A DNA stretch of 64,000 nucleotides, taken from positions 1-64,000 of the forward strand of contig NZ_JAFREN010000015.1 in NCBI RefSeq assembly GCF_017377505.1. The letters run 5' to 3'. Position 1 is the first letter of the stretch. Each line of letters begins with the position of its first letter. Of the stretch, positions 1 to 8,592 are shown piece by piece. The position numbers and the translations under genes were made by a program. The notes under the pieces are model-generated. The model was not told where the DNA came from. It did no database searches and worked only from the letters and a program-made list of their open reading frames with translations. The stretch is from Enterococcus sp. DIV0212c (GTDB taxonomy: Bacteria > Bacillota > Bacilli > Lactobacillales > Enterococcaceae).

Positions 1-37
1 TGATTTACAGCTCTATTTTCTAGTTTAGAAAAGAATG

Positions 38-946
38 TTAGTATTTAAATAAACCAGTGGGAAAATCATTTTTATTGGTAACGGTGAAGTTACTGTGGGT
101 CAAGTATGTTACCTCTTTTTTTAATATTTTAGCTTGATGAACGTCACCAATATTTTCCAGCAATTTAATAAAATCATAAATATACTCCATGTATTGATGT
201 TCACCCGTTAATAGATATTCGAGCAAGTTATTTAAATATTGAAGATTCATACGGTAGTTATAATTTTTTCCATCCTTATCTTGCTTTTTAGCAATAGCTA
301 AATATTTTCTTGCACCAACGTAATCCTTCGCATGTATTCTAGAAGTAATTAAATTCGTAATCGTATTATAAGCAAAATTTTTAGTTGTTGCATCCCTCAG
401 ATCTTCATCCGCAATTGGAATAGCTCGCATAAGAATTAAATCTTGTTGTTTTTCGTTGAAGAATCTAACTGTGTTTGAAAGAATCAGATAATCATATTGT
501 TGATAATAATCTTTTTTTAATAAATAATCTATTATTTCTTTAATTTCTTTCTCGGTTAGTGGGGGGATTTCTTCCCAAAATTGAGAAAAATAAACCTTGA
601 TAACGATGTAATTTGAACGCTCTTTTAAATTGTACTGAAATTTAGCCAACTCTTGATAATAATCAATTAGTTTTTGTTTTGTTGATTTATTATTTAAATG
701 TTCCGCACAGTAGTAAAATAATGCTCTAAATTTTTTTTGTTCCTTATCTAAAGACACACGAGAAAAAAATTCTTCTGGTGAAAGTGACAATTTATTTAAA
801 ACTTCTGCCAATGTATCAATTCGTATAATTTGTTTTCCATGCTCAATGCGAGAATAAGATGAGGGATCTAGATGATTATCCAACATTTCTTTTTGCGTAA
901 GATGTAGTTTTTTTCTGAAAAAACGTAAAGTTTCACCGATATTCAT
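38..946 (-). CDS. Rgg/GadR/MutR-family transcriptional regulator
   Basis: 302 aa. Residues 1-60 form an XRE-type helix-turn-helix, and the run S-R-I-E-H-G-K followed by L-AEVLNKL-LS-EEFF is characteristic of Rgg proteins. The rest is all-helical and fits the TPR-like peptide-binding domain of the RRNPP family. I start it at the ATG at 946 because AGGAG lies 7 bases upstream; an in-frame GTG at 955 sits inside that ribosome binding site. Rgg proteins usually act as cytoplasmic receptors for short imported peptides and regulate a neighbouring promoter. Here the neighbour is a divergent 19-codon hydrophobic ORF at 1161-1220, so a peptide-sensing role is inferred. The family call is firm; the ligand and targets are not known. 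Confidence 0.85.
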   Translation of the reverse strand: MNIGETLRFFRKKLHLTQKEMLDNHLDPSSYSRIEHGKQIIRIDTLAEVLNKLSLSPEEFFSRVSLDKEQKKFRALFYYCAEHLNNKSTKQKLIDYYQELAKFQYNLKERSNYIVIKVYFSQFWEEIPPLTEKEIKEIIDYLLKKDYYQQYDYLILSNTVRFFNEKQQDLILMRAIPIADEDLRDATTKNFAYNTITNLITSRIHAKDYVGARKYLAIAKKQDKDGKNYNYRMNLQYLNNLLEYLLTGEHQYMEYIYDFIKLLENIGDVHQAKILKKEVTYLTHSNFTVTNKNDFPTGLFKY

Positions 947-1093
947 ATGATTCACTCCTAAAAATTGCAGGTATGAGATTAAAAATGAGAATTGTTAGAC
1001 AAAACTCAAATATTAAAAAAAATGCGTCTATTATTTGCTTTATATGCAATAAAATTAAGTAGTTGTTTATTTTGTTCTTTAAGTTTGTTATGG

Positions 1094-1121
1094 TTTACTT
1101 ATAGAAGTTTTATTATATAAA
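1094..1121 (+). promoter_or_regulatory. Possible promoter of the short peptide gene
   Basis: TTTACT (1094-1099), 16 bases, then TATAAA (1116-1121), about 40 bases upstream of the peptide ATG. It lies in the divergent region between the Rgg gene and the peptide, where Rgg operators normally lie. The match to consensus is moderate. Confidence 0.35.
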
Positions 1122-1160
1122 TTAACTTTTATAAATAGTTTATAGATTGGGGGAGTAAAA

Positions 1161-1220
1161 ATGTCTTTAAGTATTGCTGTTGTATTATTTAGTCTTTATG
1201 CTTTCACTGCCGGAACATAA
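1161..1220 (+). CDS. Short hydrophobic peptide (candidate Rgg-cognate pheromone precursor)
   Basis: A 19-codon ORF, MSLSIAVVLFSLYAFTAGT, starts with ATG 5 bases after GGGGGAG, a very strong ribosome binding site for such a short frame. The peptide is hydrophobic throughout. It is encoded divergently from the Rgg-type regulator, the arrangement of streptococcal SHP/Rgg pairs. Differences from classic SHPs: it lacks the usual lysines near the N-terminus and is slightly shorter than the common 21-23 residues. Translation is likely from the ribosome binding site; secretion, processing and signalling are inference. No further gene follows directly; an inverted repeat begins 7 bases after the stop. 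Confidence 0.5.
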   Translation: MSLSIAVVLFSLYAFTAGT

Positions 1221-1226
1221 AAACAC

Positions 1227-1282
1227 ATGCATCTCCTAACATATCAAAGCTTGGGGAAGTTTAACACTGTTAGAAGATGCAT
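1227..1282 (+). repeat. Inverted repeat downstream of the short peptide gene
   Basis: ATGCATCTCCTAACA (1227-1241) and TGTTAGAAGATGCAT (1268-1282) are complementary at 14 of 15 positions, with a 26-base loop. There is no clear T-run after the second arm, so it is not a textbook terminator. It could stabilise the short peptide transcript or bind a protein. From 1283 to 1546 I see no gene; there is a second AT-rich inverted repeat (ATATGAT/ATCATAT near 1310-1326) and a possible promoter TTGATC-16-TAAAAT (1414-1441) for the kinase-like gene. Confidence 0.6.
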
Positions 1283-1546
1283 AACAGTATTTCTAATAAA
1301 ATACCATTTATATGATTATATCATATGAATTACAAAAGGGAAGTTATTTTTTACCATTTTTTTAATTTGTTTTTTACAAGGTGATAATGAATATGCTTGC
1401 AAATTAATTTCGTTTGATCAATTATCAAAACTAAATAAAATACTTAATGGCAGACATGATTTAAATAAATATCATGGTTGTCTATTTCTTTATCGTTGAA
1501 GCTGGATTCTAGTTGTTGTATAGTGGCTGGTAAGGGGGAATGCAGA

Positions 1547-2131
1547 GTGGAAAGAAAAAAATTAAACCATCCATTCTTTGTTATCATCGGCCCAAGCGGT
1601 TCTGGGAAAACTAAGGTGGCAGAAGCTGTTTTTCCTGCAGCATACAAGGTGATCTCGCACACAACACGTCAGATGCGTAAAGAAGAACAAGATGGTGTTG
1701 ATTATTATTTTAAGACGAACGAGCAGTTTCAAGAGCTAGTAAGAACCAATGCTTTGGCAGAGCATGATACCTATCATGGAAATCAATATGGTGTAGGGAT
1801 TGACGAGTTACTTCAAAAAACAAGTAATCATTATGCGTATGATGTATTAACGATAAAAGGTTTTCAAGACATAGAAAAAAGATTTGGAAACATGGTTATT
1901 CCCATTTTTTTAGAAGTATCTAAAAAAAATGTATTAACAAGGCTGCAATCTCGTGAAGATGATGATGAGATTATTAAAGAACGTTCTGCTTTGTATGATC
2001 AAGAATATCAAAATAAAGACAAAGTGATGAACTATCAAAATTCTTATCTTATAAATGCAAATCAATCGTATGAAGAGGTTGTTAAAGATGTAAAACAAGC
2101 AGTAGATGAAGTGCTCAAAATAAATAGTTGA
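1547..2131 (+). CDS. Guanylate-kinase-like P-loop protein
   Basis: 194 aa from a GTG at 1547, chosen because AAGGGGG ends 8 bases upstream; the open frame continues to an ATG at 1478 that has no ribosome binding site. It shows the P-loop GPSGSGKT and the guanylate-kinase signature S-x-TTR-x-x-R-x-x-E-x-DG-x-DYYF, so nucleotide monophosphate phosphorylation is possible. The C-terminal half is poorly conserved by eye and rich in D, E and K. The housekeeping gmk of Firmicutes normally lies beside rpoZ, so this is probably an accessory paralogue. Its location next to an Rgg/peptide pair may or may not be functional. Confidence 0.75.
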   Translation: MERKKLNHPFFVIIGPSGSGKTKVAEAVFPAAYKVISHTTRQMRKEEQDGVDYYFKTNEQFQELVRTNALAEHDTYHGNQYGVGIDELLQKTSNHYAYDVLTIKGFQDIEKRFGNMVIPIFLEVSKKNVLTRLQSREDDDEIIKERSALYDQEYQNKDKVMNYQNSYLINANQSYEEVVKDVKQAVDEVLKINS

Positions 2132-2295
2132 AACTCCACAAGAATGCAAGACTCAGTAAATAAGCTGAGCGCATGATAAAGTGCAGAGCATGAGCCAAGT
2201 TGTAATAATGTCTATTCCATTTTTGATTTAATAGATGGATGTAAAAAGATAATAAAAAAATCCAATTATTTTTCCATATTTTAATTTTCCAATGG

Positions 2296-2313
2296 TATGA
2301 TGACAACGTGTCA
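2296..2313 (+). promoter_or_regulatory. Extended -10 plus operator-like palindrome before the tetR gene
   Basis: TGG-TATGAT (hexamer 2296-2301) is an extended -10. The palindrome TGACA-acg-TGTCA (2301-2313) overlaps it and the expected start of transcription. That position is typical of an autoregulatory TetR operator, about 38 bases before the tetR start codon. A weak -35 is present near 2272. Confidence 0.45.
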
Positions 2314-2350
2314 CATTTAAGTTGTTATGTATTGGAAAGGAATGTAAGAG

Positions 2351-2998
2351 ATGCCAAAAACTACTTTTTTTCATTTATCTGAAGAAAAACAGAGCAGGTT
2401 GTTAAACGCTGCGAAAAACGAATTTTCTAGAACATCATTAAAAGAGGCCTCAATTGCTAATATCGTAAAGCTAGCTGAAATACCAAGAGGAAGTTTTTAT
2501 CAATATTTTGAAAACAAAGAAGATCTTTACTATTATTACTTTGAATTACTAAGACAAGATAGTAAAAAGGATATTGAAAAATGTATTCAAAAAGCAGAGG
2601 GGAATTTGTTTGAAGGAATAAGGATATATTTTTCAAAAATTATTTCTGAGGTTCTAACTGGAGAGCATGCATTGTTTTATAAGAATTTTTTTATGAATAT
2701 GGATGATCAATCAACCAGTCGCGTGTCTCCTCGCTTCATTACAAGTAGTAAAAAAGGATCAGAAGACCAGAAAAAAAGACACGGGCATCAGATTTATGCG
2801 CGTATAGATTTTACTCAATTGAAGATTAATAATGAACTAGAATTTAAAATGCTCATGCAAATGATTATGAATAGTATCTTTTCCTCGATCACAGAGGGGT
2901 ATCGACAATTGGAAAAAGATTCCGAATACGATATTGAGGAACTTATCAATAATTTTAAAGTAAAATTAAATTGGTTAGAAAATGGCGTTAGTAAATAA
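2351..2998 (+). CDS. TetR/AcrR-family transcriptional regulator
   Basis: 215 aa. Residues 10-55 carry the TetR helix-turn-helix, with the run IPRGSFYQYFENKEDLYYYYF at its end that is diagnostic of the family. The C-terminal ligand domain is helical and not recognisable. An ATG follows GGAAAGGAATG. The palindrome over its own promoter suggests autoregulation. The target could be the downstream VOC protein and serine hydrolase, but 324 bases and a separate promoter lie between, so this is only a neighbourhood hint. Confidence 0.85.
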   Translation: MPKTTFFHLSEEKQSRLLNAAKNEFSRTSLKEASIANIVKLAEIPRGSFYQYFENKEDLYYYYFELLRQDSKKDIEKCIQKAEGNLFEGIRIYFSKIISEVLTGEHALFYKNFFMNMDDQSTSRVSPRFITSSKKGSEDQKKRHGHQIYARIDFTQLKINNELEFKMLMQMIMNSIFSSITEGYRQLEKDSEYDIEELINNFKVKLNWLENGVSK

Positions 2999-3322
2999 AA
3001 TGTGAGCTGTGACTGTTACCTGATAGTCAATAAGTCTCTTAATCGTCTAAAAGCGTAACATAAAAAAACATCGAATAAAATGATCATCTCGTTTTGTCTG
3101 ATTAAACCTGCAGTACATTGAATGTTCGTTGAGATATGTGTTTAAATGGATACAGACATGAATAAATGTTAGAACTTATTCAGTCAAATGGTATAGGTGG
3201 AAAAATCCATAATTCTCAAAGATTTCTTGTATGCCCTCATTTTTTGAAAAGAGCATTTGCTTGCCGAAATCAGTAGAGATGTTTAGAATAAATAGAGGGA
3301 GACATTCGGAGGGGGAAGACGG
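2999..3322. other. Gene-free stretch with a promoter for the VOC gene
   Basis: No credible coding frame. Near its end TTGCCG (3261-3266), 17 bases, TAGAAT (3284-3289) forms a reasonable promoter about 35 bases before the VOC-protein start. No strong terminator for tetR is visible. Confidence 0.45.
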
Positions 3323-4162
3323 ATGGAAAAGTTTCAACTATCAGAAGATGTATACGTGAAAACGATTGCGCTTCGAGTGAAAAATGTAGATAGCATGGTT
3401 AGCTTCTATAAGAATGTGTTAGGGTTTATTTTAAAGTTAGAAGAAAATAATTTATCATTATTTGGCTCTCAGAAAAAAGATAGCCGCTTGCTCATATTAG
3501 AAGAAACCGACTCACAAGAAGATCAAATGAGCTTTTTTGAGAAGGCTGTTTGTTTTTCTTTATTAATTCCAACTAAGGAAGAATTTGGTAGTATTTTAAG
3601 GCGGATCACAACACATAACTATCCAATTGACAGAGCAATAAAGCAGGGGAAGCGAAAAAGTGTATTTCTCAAAGATCCAGAAGGCAATGAACTTGAAGTT
3701 TGTTATCAAGAAGGTACAGCGGATCAAAGTATGAAAGAAATTGAACGATTAGATATCGACGCACTTGTACGCCAAAGCAACGTCTTGTATTCAAGTCTTT
3801 CGGCAGATGTACGTTTTGATCGAATCAAACTGAGTGTGAGAGATAAAGCGGAGCATCATAAGTTTTATCAAAGTATATTAGGGATGACTTCTCAGGGGAA
3901 AACAGCCGATAAATTATTGATGAATGAAGGAAATTTTTCGATTCATTTAGATGATTGGGTTAAAGAAAGTAGTGAAAAAGCAACTGAAGAAGAAGCGTTA
4001 GGCTTGGACTTTTTTGTTTTGACAATAGGACATAAAAAAGAGATGGAAAAGCTGAAGCAGCATTTAGAAGAGCAAAAACAAGAATTTTTTGTAGATAAAA
4101 AATTAACTATTTTAACCATCTATGATCCTAGTAAAATCGAATGGTGGTTTGTCAGAAATTAA
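3323..4162 (+). CDS. Two-domain VOC (glyoxalase/bleomycin-resistance/dioxygenase) protein, CatE-like
   Basis: 279 aa with two VOC folds. The first spans about residues 8-130 (IALRVKNVDSMVSFYKNVLGF near the start, DPEGNELEVCYQ at its end). The second spans about 170-279 (IKLSVRDKAEHHKFYQSILGM). The two-domain layout matches CatE-type extradiol dioxygenase relatives. The metal-ligand E of the first domain is in the GNELEV motif; the second ends in IEWWF. The substrate cannot be deduced. It has a strong ribosome binding site (GGAGGGGGA) and is followed 56 bases later by the serine hydrolase, probably in the same transcript. Confidence 0.8.
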   Translation: MEKFQLSEDVYVKTIALRVKNVDSMVSFYKNVLGFILKLEENNLSLFGSQKKDSRLLILEETDSQEDQMSFFEKAVCFSLLIPTKEEFGSILRRITTHNYPIDRAIKQGKRKSVFLKDPEGNELEVCYQEGTADQSMKEIERLDIDALVRQSNVLYSSLSADVRFDRIKLSVRDKAEHHKFYQSILGMTSQGKTADKLLMNEGNFSIHLDDWVKESSEKATEEEALGLDFFVLTIGHKKEMEKLKQHLEEQKQEFFVDKKLTILTIYDPSKIEWWFVRN

Positions 4163-4218
4163 GAAATAATTTCGATGATTTAAAAAATCTTGACATAAGG
4201 TTTAAATGAGGAAAAATA

Positions 4219-5259
4219 ATGATATATAAAGAGACGACAGAAAAAATCAAAGAATTGATGAATGAGGGAGTTTTTCCAGGTGTTAGTTTTTCTTTTATAA
4301 CAAAAGACAAAGTTGAAGATCATATTTGGGGGAATGCTCAAATATTACCCGCAGTCGAGCCTATGAATTGTTCGCTGCTATTTGATGTGGCCTCTTTGAC
4401 TAAAGTGATTTGTACGACAACCGTTGTTTTACAGTTGATGGAAACGGAAATCATAGACATTGACCAGCCGTTCAAAACATATTATCCAATATTTGAAGAT
4501 GAAAAAATAACGATTCGGCACCTTCTTACGCATACAGCGGATATTCAAAGTTACATTGAAAATCGTGATTCATTGTCAAAAGATGAATTGCGCGCGGCCT
4601 ACTCTCAGGTAAAATCTGGTGACCAGTTAGGAAAGCAAGTTGCTTACACAGATACAGGGACGATTTTACTTGGATTTATGTTGGAAGAATTAGTTGGAAA
4701 AGAGGCCATTGAGATCTTTGAGGAGAGAGTTTTACAACCTTTAGGAATGTCAGACAGTCTTTTTTTACCTGAAGATCCTTTAAAAACTATTCCAACTGAA
4801 ATCCATCCTGTGAGAGGATTGATCCGTGGTCAAACTCATGATCCAAAAGCGTTTGTCCTAGCTGAACATGCGGGAAATGCTGGCTTGTTCACCAATTTAA
4901 CGGATATGAAAAAATTTGTATCTATGTACTTGAATGAAGGATCATACAATAAAAATCAAGTATTAGAGAAGAATACGATCGATTTATTATTAAGAGATCA
5001 AACACCAAACGGAAAAGGGCGGCGTTCGTTAGGATGGGATTTGAAACGTGATTTCACCGATAGCCCCTTGTTGTTTCATACAGGTTATACAGGTACTTTT
5101 TTATTGATCGATCCTTTGGAAAAAGAAGGGTTTGTATTTTTATCCAACCGGGTTCATCCAAATGATAATAGAGCAGAATATATCAAAAAAAGAGACGAGC
5201 TTATTGAAATATATTTAAAAGAAAAAATAACAAACAAAGATGAATCGCTTTCTTTTTAG
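4219..5259 (+). CDS. Serine hydrolase, class C beta-lactamase/penicillin-binding-protein-like
   Basis: 346 aa. The S-x-x-K catalytic motif appears as SLTK in the run DVASLTKVICTT (about residue 58), the second motif as Y-T-D (about residue 145), and the third as HTGYTG (about residue 290). This is the PF00144 pattern also seen in esterases and D-aminopeptidases. There is no signal peptide or membrane segment, so it is probably cytoplasmic and not a resistance enzyme. It follows the VOC gene closely. Confidence 0.85.
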   Translation: MIYKETTEKIKELMNEGVFPGVSFSFITKDKVEDHIWGNAQILPAVEPMNCSLLFDVASLTKVICTTTVVLQLMETEIIDIDQPFKTYYPIFEDEKITIRHLLTHTADIQSYIENRDSLSKDELRAAYSQVKSGDQLGKQVAYTDTGTILLGFMLEELVGKEAIEIFEERVLQPLGMSDSLFLPEDPLKTIPTEIHPVRGLIRGQTHDPKAFVLAEHAGNAGLFTNLTDMKKFVSMYLNEGSYNKNQVLEKNTIDLLLRDQTPNGKGRRSLGWDLKRDFTDSPLLFHTGYTGTFLLIDPLEKEGFVFLSNRVHPNDNRAEYIKKRDELIEIYLKEKITNKDESLSF

Positions 5260-5268
5260 TGGTATAAT
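5260..5268 (+). promoter_or_regulatory. Extended -10 promoter of manA
   Basis: TGG-TATAAT (5260-5268), 33 bases upstream of the manA start codon, overlapping the end of the serine hydrolase gene. The -35 region is weak, as is common with an extended -10. Confidence 0.5.
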
Positions 5269-5301
5269 TGACGAGTATAAATGGAAGGGAGTCTCTAAAC
5301 T

Positions 5302-6276
5302 ATGCAGCAACCTTTATTTTTAAAACCAGTATTCCAAGAAAAAATTTGGGGTGGCGATCGTTTACACACTGTATTCGGTTTTGATCTACCAAGTAATAAG
5401 ATTGGTGAAGACTGGGCGATCAGCGCGCATCCTCATGGGATAAGTGTTGTAGAAAATGGTGAATTTTCTGGTCAAAAGTTAGACGAGCTATGGGCGAACC
5501 ATCGTGAGCTATTCGGTAATGTCGAAGGGGATGTTTTTCCTTTGTTAACCAAAATTTTAGATGCCGAAGATGATTTATCTGTACAAGTTCATCCAGATGA
5601 TACTTACGGTTTAGCTCATGAAGGCGAGCTTGGTAAAACTGAGTGCTGGTATATTATCGATGCTGAACCAGGAGCTACGATCATTTATGGTCATAATGCT
5701 CAAAGTCGGGAAGAACTTCACGAGATGATCAAGGAAGAGCGCTGGGATGATTTGTTGAAGAAAGTTCCAGTAAAAAAAGGCGACTTTTTCTATGTGCCGA
5801 GTGGAACGATCCATGCGATCGGTAAAGGGATCATGATTTTAGAAACACAACAAAGCAGTGATACAACTTATCGAGTGTATGATTATGATAGAAAAGATGA
5901 TCAAGGTCAGACTAGAGAATTGCATATCCAGCAATCAGTGGATGTAACGACAGTTCCAGCTAAGAATGCTGAATTATCGATTCAACAGCAAAATCAAGGA
6001 CAATCAAGCGTTGTTACGTATTTGAAAACACCATTTTTCAATGTGTATGAATGGCAGGTCAAAGGCGTATTGAAATTGAAAAAAAATGCTCCGTATACTT
6101 TAGCTACGGTTATAGATGGTATTGGTAATCTAATTATTGAAGACAGTGAGACAGTGAATTCTGAGAGTTATGAATTGACTAAAGGTACCAGCTTTATTTT
6201 GCCAAATGATATTACTAAATGGCGAGTTGAAGGTGACTTGACGATTATTGCTTCTGAACCTGGAGCAAAAGCTTAG
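5302..6276 (+). CDS. manA: Mannose-6-phosphate isomerase, class I
   Basis: 324 aa, the usual length for Firmicute type I enzymes. It interconverts fructose-6-phosphate and mannose-6-phosphate in the cytoplasm. The zinc-site motifs are visible: Q-V-H-P-D near residue 95, the G-K-T-E-C-W region near residue 115, and G-T-I-H-A-I-G-K-G near residue 170. The start is supported by GGAAGGGAG. It forms a single gene between the serine hydrolase and the convergent gatD-murT pair, with a bidirectional terminator downstream. Confidence 0.95.
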   Translation: MQQPLFLKPVFQEKIWGGDRLHTVFGFDLPSNKIGEDWAISAHPHGISVVENGEFSGQKLDELWANHRELFGNVEGDVFPLLTKILDAEDDLSVQVHPDDTYGLAHEGELGKTECWYIIDAEPGATIIYGHNAQSREELHEMIKEERWDDLLKKVPVKKGDFFYVPSGTIHAIGKGIMILETQQSSDTTYRVYDYDRKDDQGQTRELHIQQSVDVTTVPAKNAELSIQQQNQGQSSVVTYLKTPFFNVYEWQVKGVLKLKKNAPYTLATVIDGIGNLIIEDSETVNSESYELTKGTSFILPNDITKWRVEGDLTIIASEPGAKA

Positions 6277-6286
6277 AATAAAATAA

Positions 6287-6327
6287 AAAATGAGTGTAGG
6301 AAAAATTTTCCAGCACTCATTTTTTTA
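6287..6327. terminator. Bidirectional terminator between manA and gatD
   Basis: AAAATGAGTG ... CACTCATTTTTTT hairpin with an additional inner AAAA/TTTT pairing. It has T-runs in both directions and separates convergent genes. Confidence 0.85.
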
Positions 6328-6329
6328 TT

Positions 6330-7025
6330 TTATCCAACAATTAACATTTCTTTGGGTACATCTAATGGTTCGTTGTATTTTTTTTCTAAAGCTGTTTTGA
6401 TCAATCGGATGCCAAGATTCTCATTTCGAGCAAGAATTGGTCCATGGAAATAAGAACCAAAGACATTTTTATAAATCACACCTTCAGAACCATCTTCACT
6501 GTTATTTCCTTTACCTTGAACCACATTGCCTAAAGGACGTTCTCCTTTGCCCAAGAAGGTACGACCATTATGATTTTCAAAACCATAGTACGTTTCATTA
6601 AATTCTTCATTATGAATAACAATATCGCCAATGTAGCGGTTATTATCTTGACTGAGCGTATAGTGATCTAAAGCACCAATTCCATGGATTTTTTCACCTT
6701 TTGCGCCCATATAATAGTGACCTAACAATTGATAACCACCACAAATTGCCAGCATGACACCATCATTTTCAATATATTCAGTTAAGCTTTCTTTTTTTGT
6801 TTGGATATCTTCTGAAATGATCAACTGTTCAAAATCTTGACCGCCTCCAACAAAAACTAAATCATATTTATTTGGGTCAAATGGCTCATAAATACTGATG
6901 ATTTCAGAACGGAAAGTCACATTCATTTTTTCAGAAAGATATTTTAACATCAGTAAATTTCCATTATCGCCATAAGTGTTCAGTAAATTTCCGTATAAAT
7001 GACAAACAACTAATTCTTTAGGCAC
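6330..7025 (-). CDS. gatD: Lipid II isoglutaminyl synthase, glutaminase subunit GatD
   Basis: 231 aa class I glutamine amidotransferase of the cobyric-acid-synthase type. The nucleophile Cys lies in [10 protein letters not shown] (about residue 94) and the catalytic His in [12 protein letters not shown] (about residue 189). With MurT it amidates the alpha-carboxyl of D-Glu in lipid II, a step needed for efficient peptidoglycan cross-linking in enterococci and staphylococci. It follows murT by 28 bases on the same strand, as in other Firmicutes. Confidence 0.95.
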   Translation of the reverse strand: MPKELVVCHLYGNLLNTYGDNGNLLMLKYLSEKMNVTFRSEIISIYEPFDPNKYDLVFVGGGQDFEQLIISEDIQTKKESLTEYIENDGVMLAICGGYQLLGHYYMGAKGEKIHGIGALDHYTLSQDNNRYIGDIVIHNEEFNETYYGFENHNGRTFLGKGERPLGNVVQGKGNNSEDGSEGVIYKNVFGSYFHGPILARNENLGIRLIKTALEKKYNEPLDVPKEMLIVG

Positions 7026-7053
7026 TGTTGATTCCTCCTCAATATAAACCCGT

Positions 7054-8391
7054 TTAGCTATTGATATAACCTTGTGCAGTTAATGATTTACGCAATTGTA
7101 ACACTGCTGTATACGTGGCTAAAATATAAACGTGTTCTGTTGGTAATTCTTTGATTGCTGTGATCACATCATCTAAATTAGGGATTTCTCTTAATTTATC
7201 TTCAGAGATTCCAGCAACTTTCATCCGTAATGCCATATCTGTATGGCGGTCACCACCAGCAATTACTTCTGGAATATCCATTTGTGCGAATGCTTCATGA
7301 TCACCATCCCAGATCCAACTAACGTCAATTCCATCAGCATAGTTTGCGTTTAATAATGATACAAGAGAGAATGAATAAGGGGCATGGCCCATCATATCGA
7401 TGACTTGATTTAAACCAACAGGATTTTTAACTAGGATTAAGGTACATAATTTACCGTCGATATTGATCGTTTCTTGGCGTCCAAAAACTTTTTCATCATA
7501 GCTTAGTCCTGCACGGATTTTCTCAGGTGCAACGCCGTAATGTTCAGCAACTGAGGCTGCAGCTAATGCATTATACACATTGTACATCCCGCCAACAGCA
7601 ATCCCATATTTAGCTCCGTCAATCACAAATTCAGCAGAAACATTGTCCATTGCAACCATTTCTGTTAATTGAACATCTAGCTCAGGACGATGGAAACCAC
7701 AGTTAGGACAATAGTATTTTCCAAGATTAGCGTAAGTGATCATTTTATAATGTAAAATATGATGACACTTCGGACAAAGTAAGCCGTCTGTATTGTAGTG
7801 AGCCATCTGTTCTTCATCAGGTTTATGGTTAAAGCCATAGTATTTCCTAGGATTGATTGTTTCAACTGAGTTAAAGATCGGTGAATCACCATTACAAAGA
7901 ATCGGTGCATTAGGCGCTGCTGCAGCACCATCAACAATTAACTTATATGTGGTATAAATTTCACCATATCGATCCATTTGGTCACGGAAAATATTCGTAA
8001 ATAAAAATAATTTCGGTTCAATATATTTTGTGACACGACTTAAACTAGCTTCATCAATTTCTAAAACGGCAAATTTTTTCTTTGCTCCATTGTTTTTAGC
8101 AGATAAGAAGGTCGAAACGATTCCTTGTTCCATATTAGCACCAGTTGGATTTGTCAAAACATGATCAAATTCTTGTCTTAAAATATTAACCGTTAAAGCC
8201 GTTGTCAATGTTTTACCGTTGGTACCAGTAACCACCACGATTTCATAATCTTTTGCTAACGTATCCAAAATCTTTGGATCGATTTTTAATGCTAATTTTC
8301 CTGGGTAGCTGCTGCCGCCTTTGAAAAAAGTTTGTAATACCCATTGAGAAGTTTTACCAGCCATGATTGCTACTTGACTTCTGATTCCCAT
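7054..8391 (-). CDS. murT: Lipid II isoglutaminyl synthase, Mur-ligase-like subunit MurT
   Basis: 445 aa from the ATG at 8391 (GGAGGG 6 bases upstream); the frame extends to an ATG at 8415, which would place that site inside the gene. Features: Mur ligase ATP-binding motif [12 protein letters not shown] (about residue 50), a four-cysteine zinc ribbon CPKC...CPNC inserted near residues 200-225, and a C-terminal DUF1727 domain. It activates the glutamate carboxylate with ATP while GatD supplies ammonia. It is the first gene of the murT-gatD operon. Confidence 0.95.
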   Translation of the reverse strand: MGIRSQVAIMAGKTSQWVLQTFFKGGSSYPGKLALKIDPKILDTLAKDYEIVVVTGTNGKTLTTALTVNILRQEFDHVLTNPTGANMEQGIVSTFLSAKNNGAKKKFAVLEIDEASLSRVTKYIEPKLFLFTNIFRDQMDRYGEIYTTYKLIVDGAAAAPNAPILCNGDSPIFNSVETINPRKYYGFNHKPDEEQMAHYNTDGLLCPKCHHILHYKMITYANLGKYYCPNCGFHRPELDVQLTEMVAMDNVSAEFVIDGAKYGIAVGGMYNVYNALAAASVAEHYGVAPEKIRAGLSYDEKVFGRQETINIDGKLCTLILVKNPVGLNQVIDMMGHAPYSFSLVSLLNANYADGIDVSWIWDGDHEAFAQMDIPEVIAGGDRHTDMALRMKVAGISEDKLREIPNLDDVITAIKELPTEHVYILATYTAVLQLRKSLTAQGYINS

Positions 8392-8415
8392 AAAGTGCCC
8401 TCCAATTTCCATCAA

Positions 8416-8455
8416 TTATTGTTGTTATAATCAACAATAAACTCAATCTATAATA
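8416..8455 (-). promoter_or_regulatory. murT: murT promoter region with a hairpin in the leader
   Basis: On the minus strand an extended -10 TGG-TATTAT lies at 8450-8458. Just downstream, TTATTGTTG (8416-8424) and CAACAATAA (8432-8440) form a perfect 9-bp inverted repeat with a 7-base loop in the transcript leader, about 25 bases before the start codon. Confidence 0.4.
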
Positions 8456-8526
8456 CCACAATTAAAAAAAAAAATTAATTCCTTTTACTCTTTCTTACTA
8501 TATTATGAAGATTTTATGTTTAAGCT

Positions 8527-8568
8527 ATAAAAAAATAGACCCTTGCATTTTTTACGCAAGGGTCTACT
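8527..8568 (-). terminator. Terminator of the YheO-like regulator gene
   Basis: TAGACCCTTGC (8536-8546) and GCAAGGGTCTA (8556-8566) form a perfect 11-bp stem. The T-run lies on the minus strand, just after the stop of the regulator gene. Confidence 0.9.
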
Positions 8569-8592
8569 TCAATCATCATAGAACAATAAAGC

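Noticed and set aside
1413..1429. FNR-like box TTTGAT-N5-ATCAAA before the kinase-like gene
   Set aside because: Spacer is 5 instead of 4 and nothing links the downstream gene to oxygen; AT-rich chance is likely.
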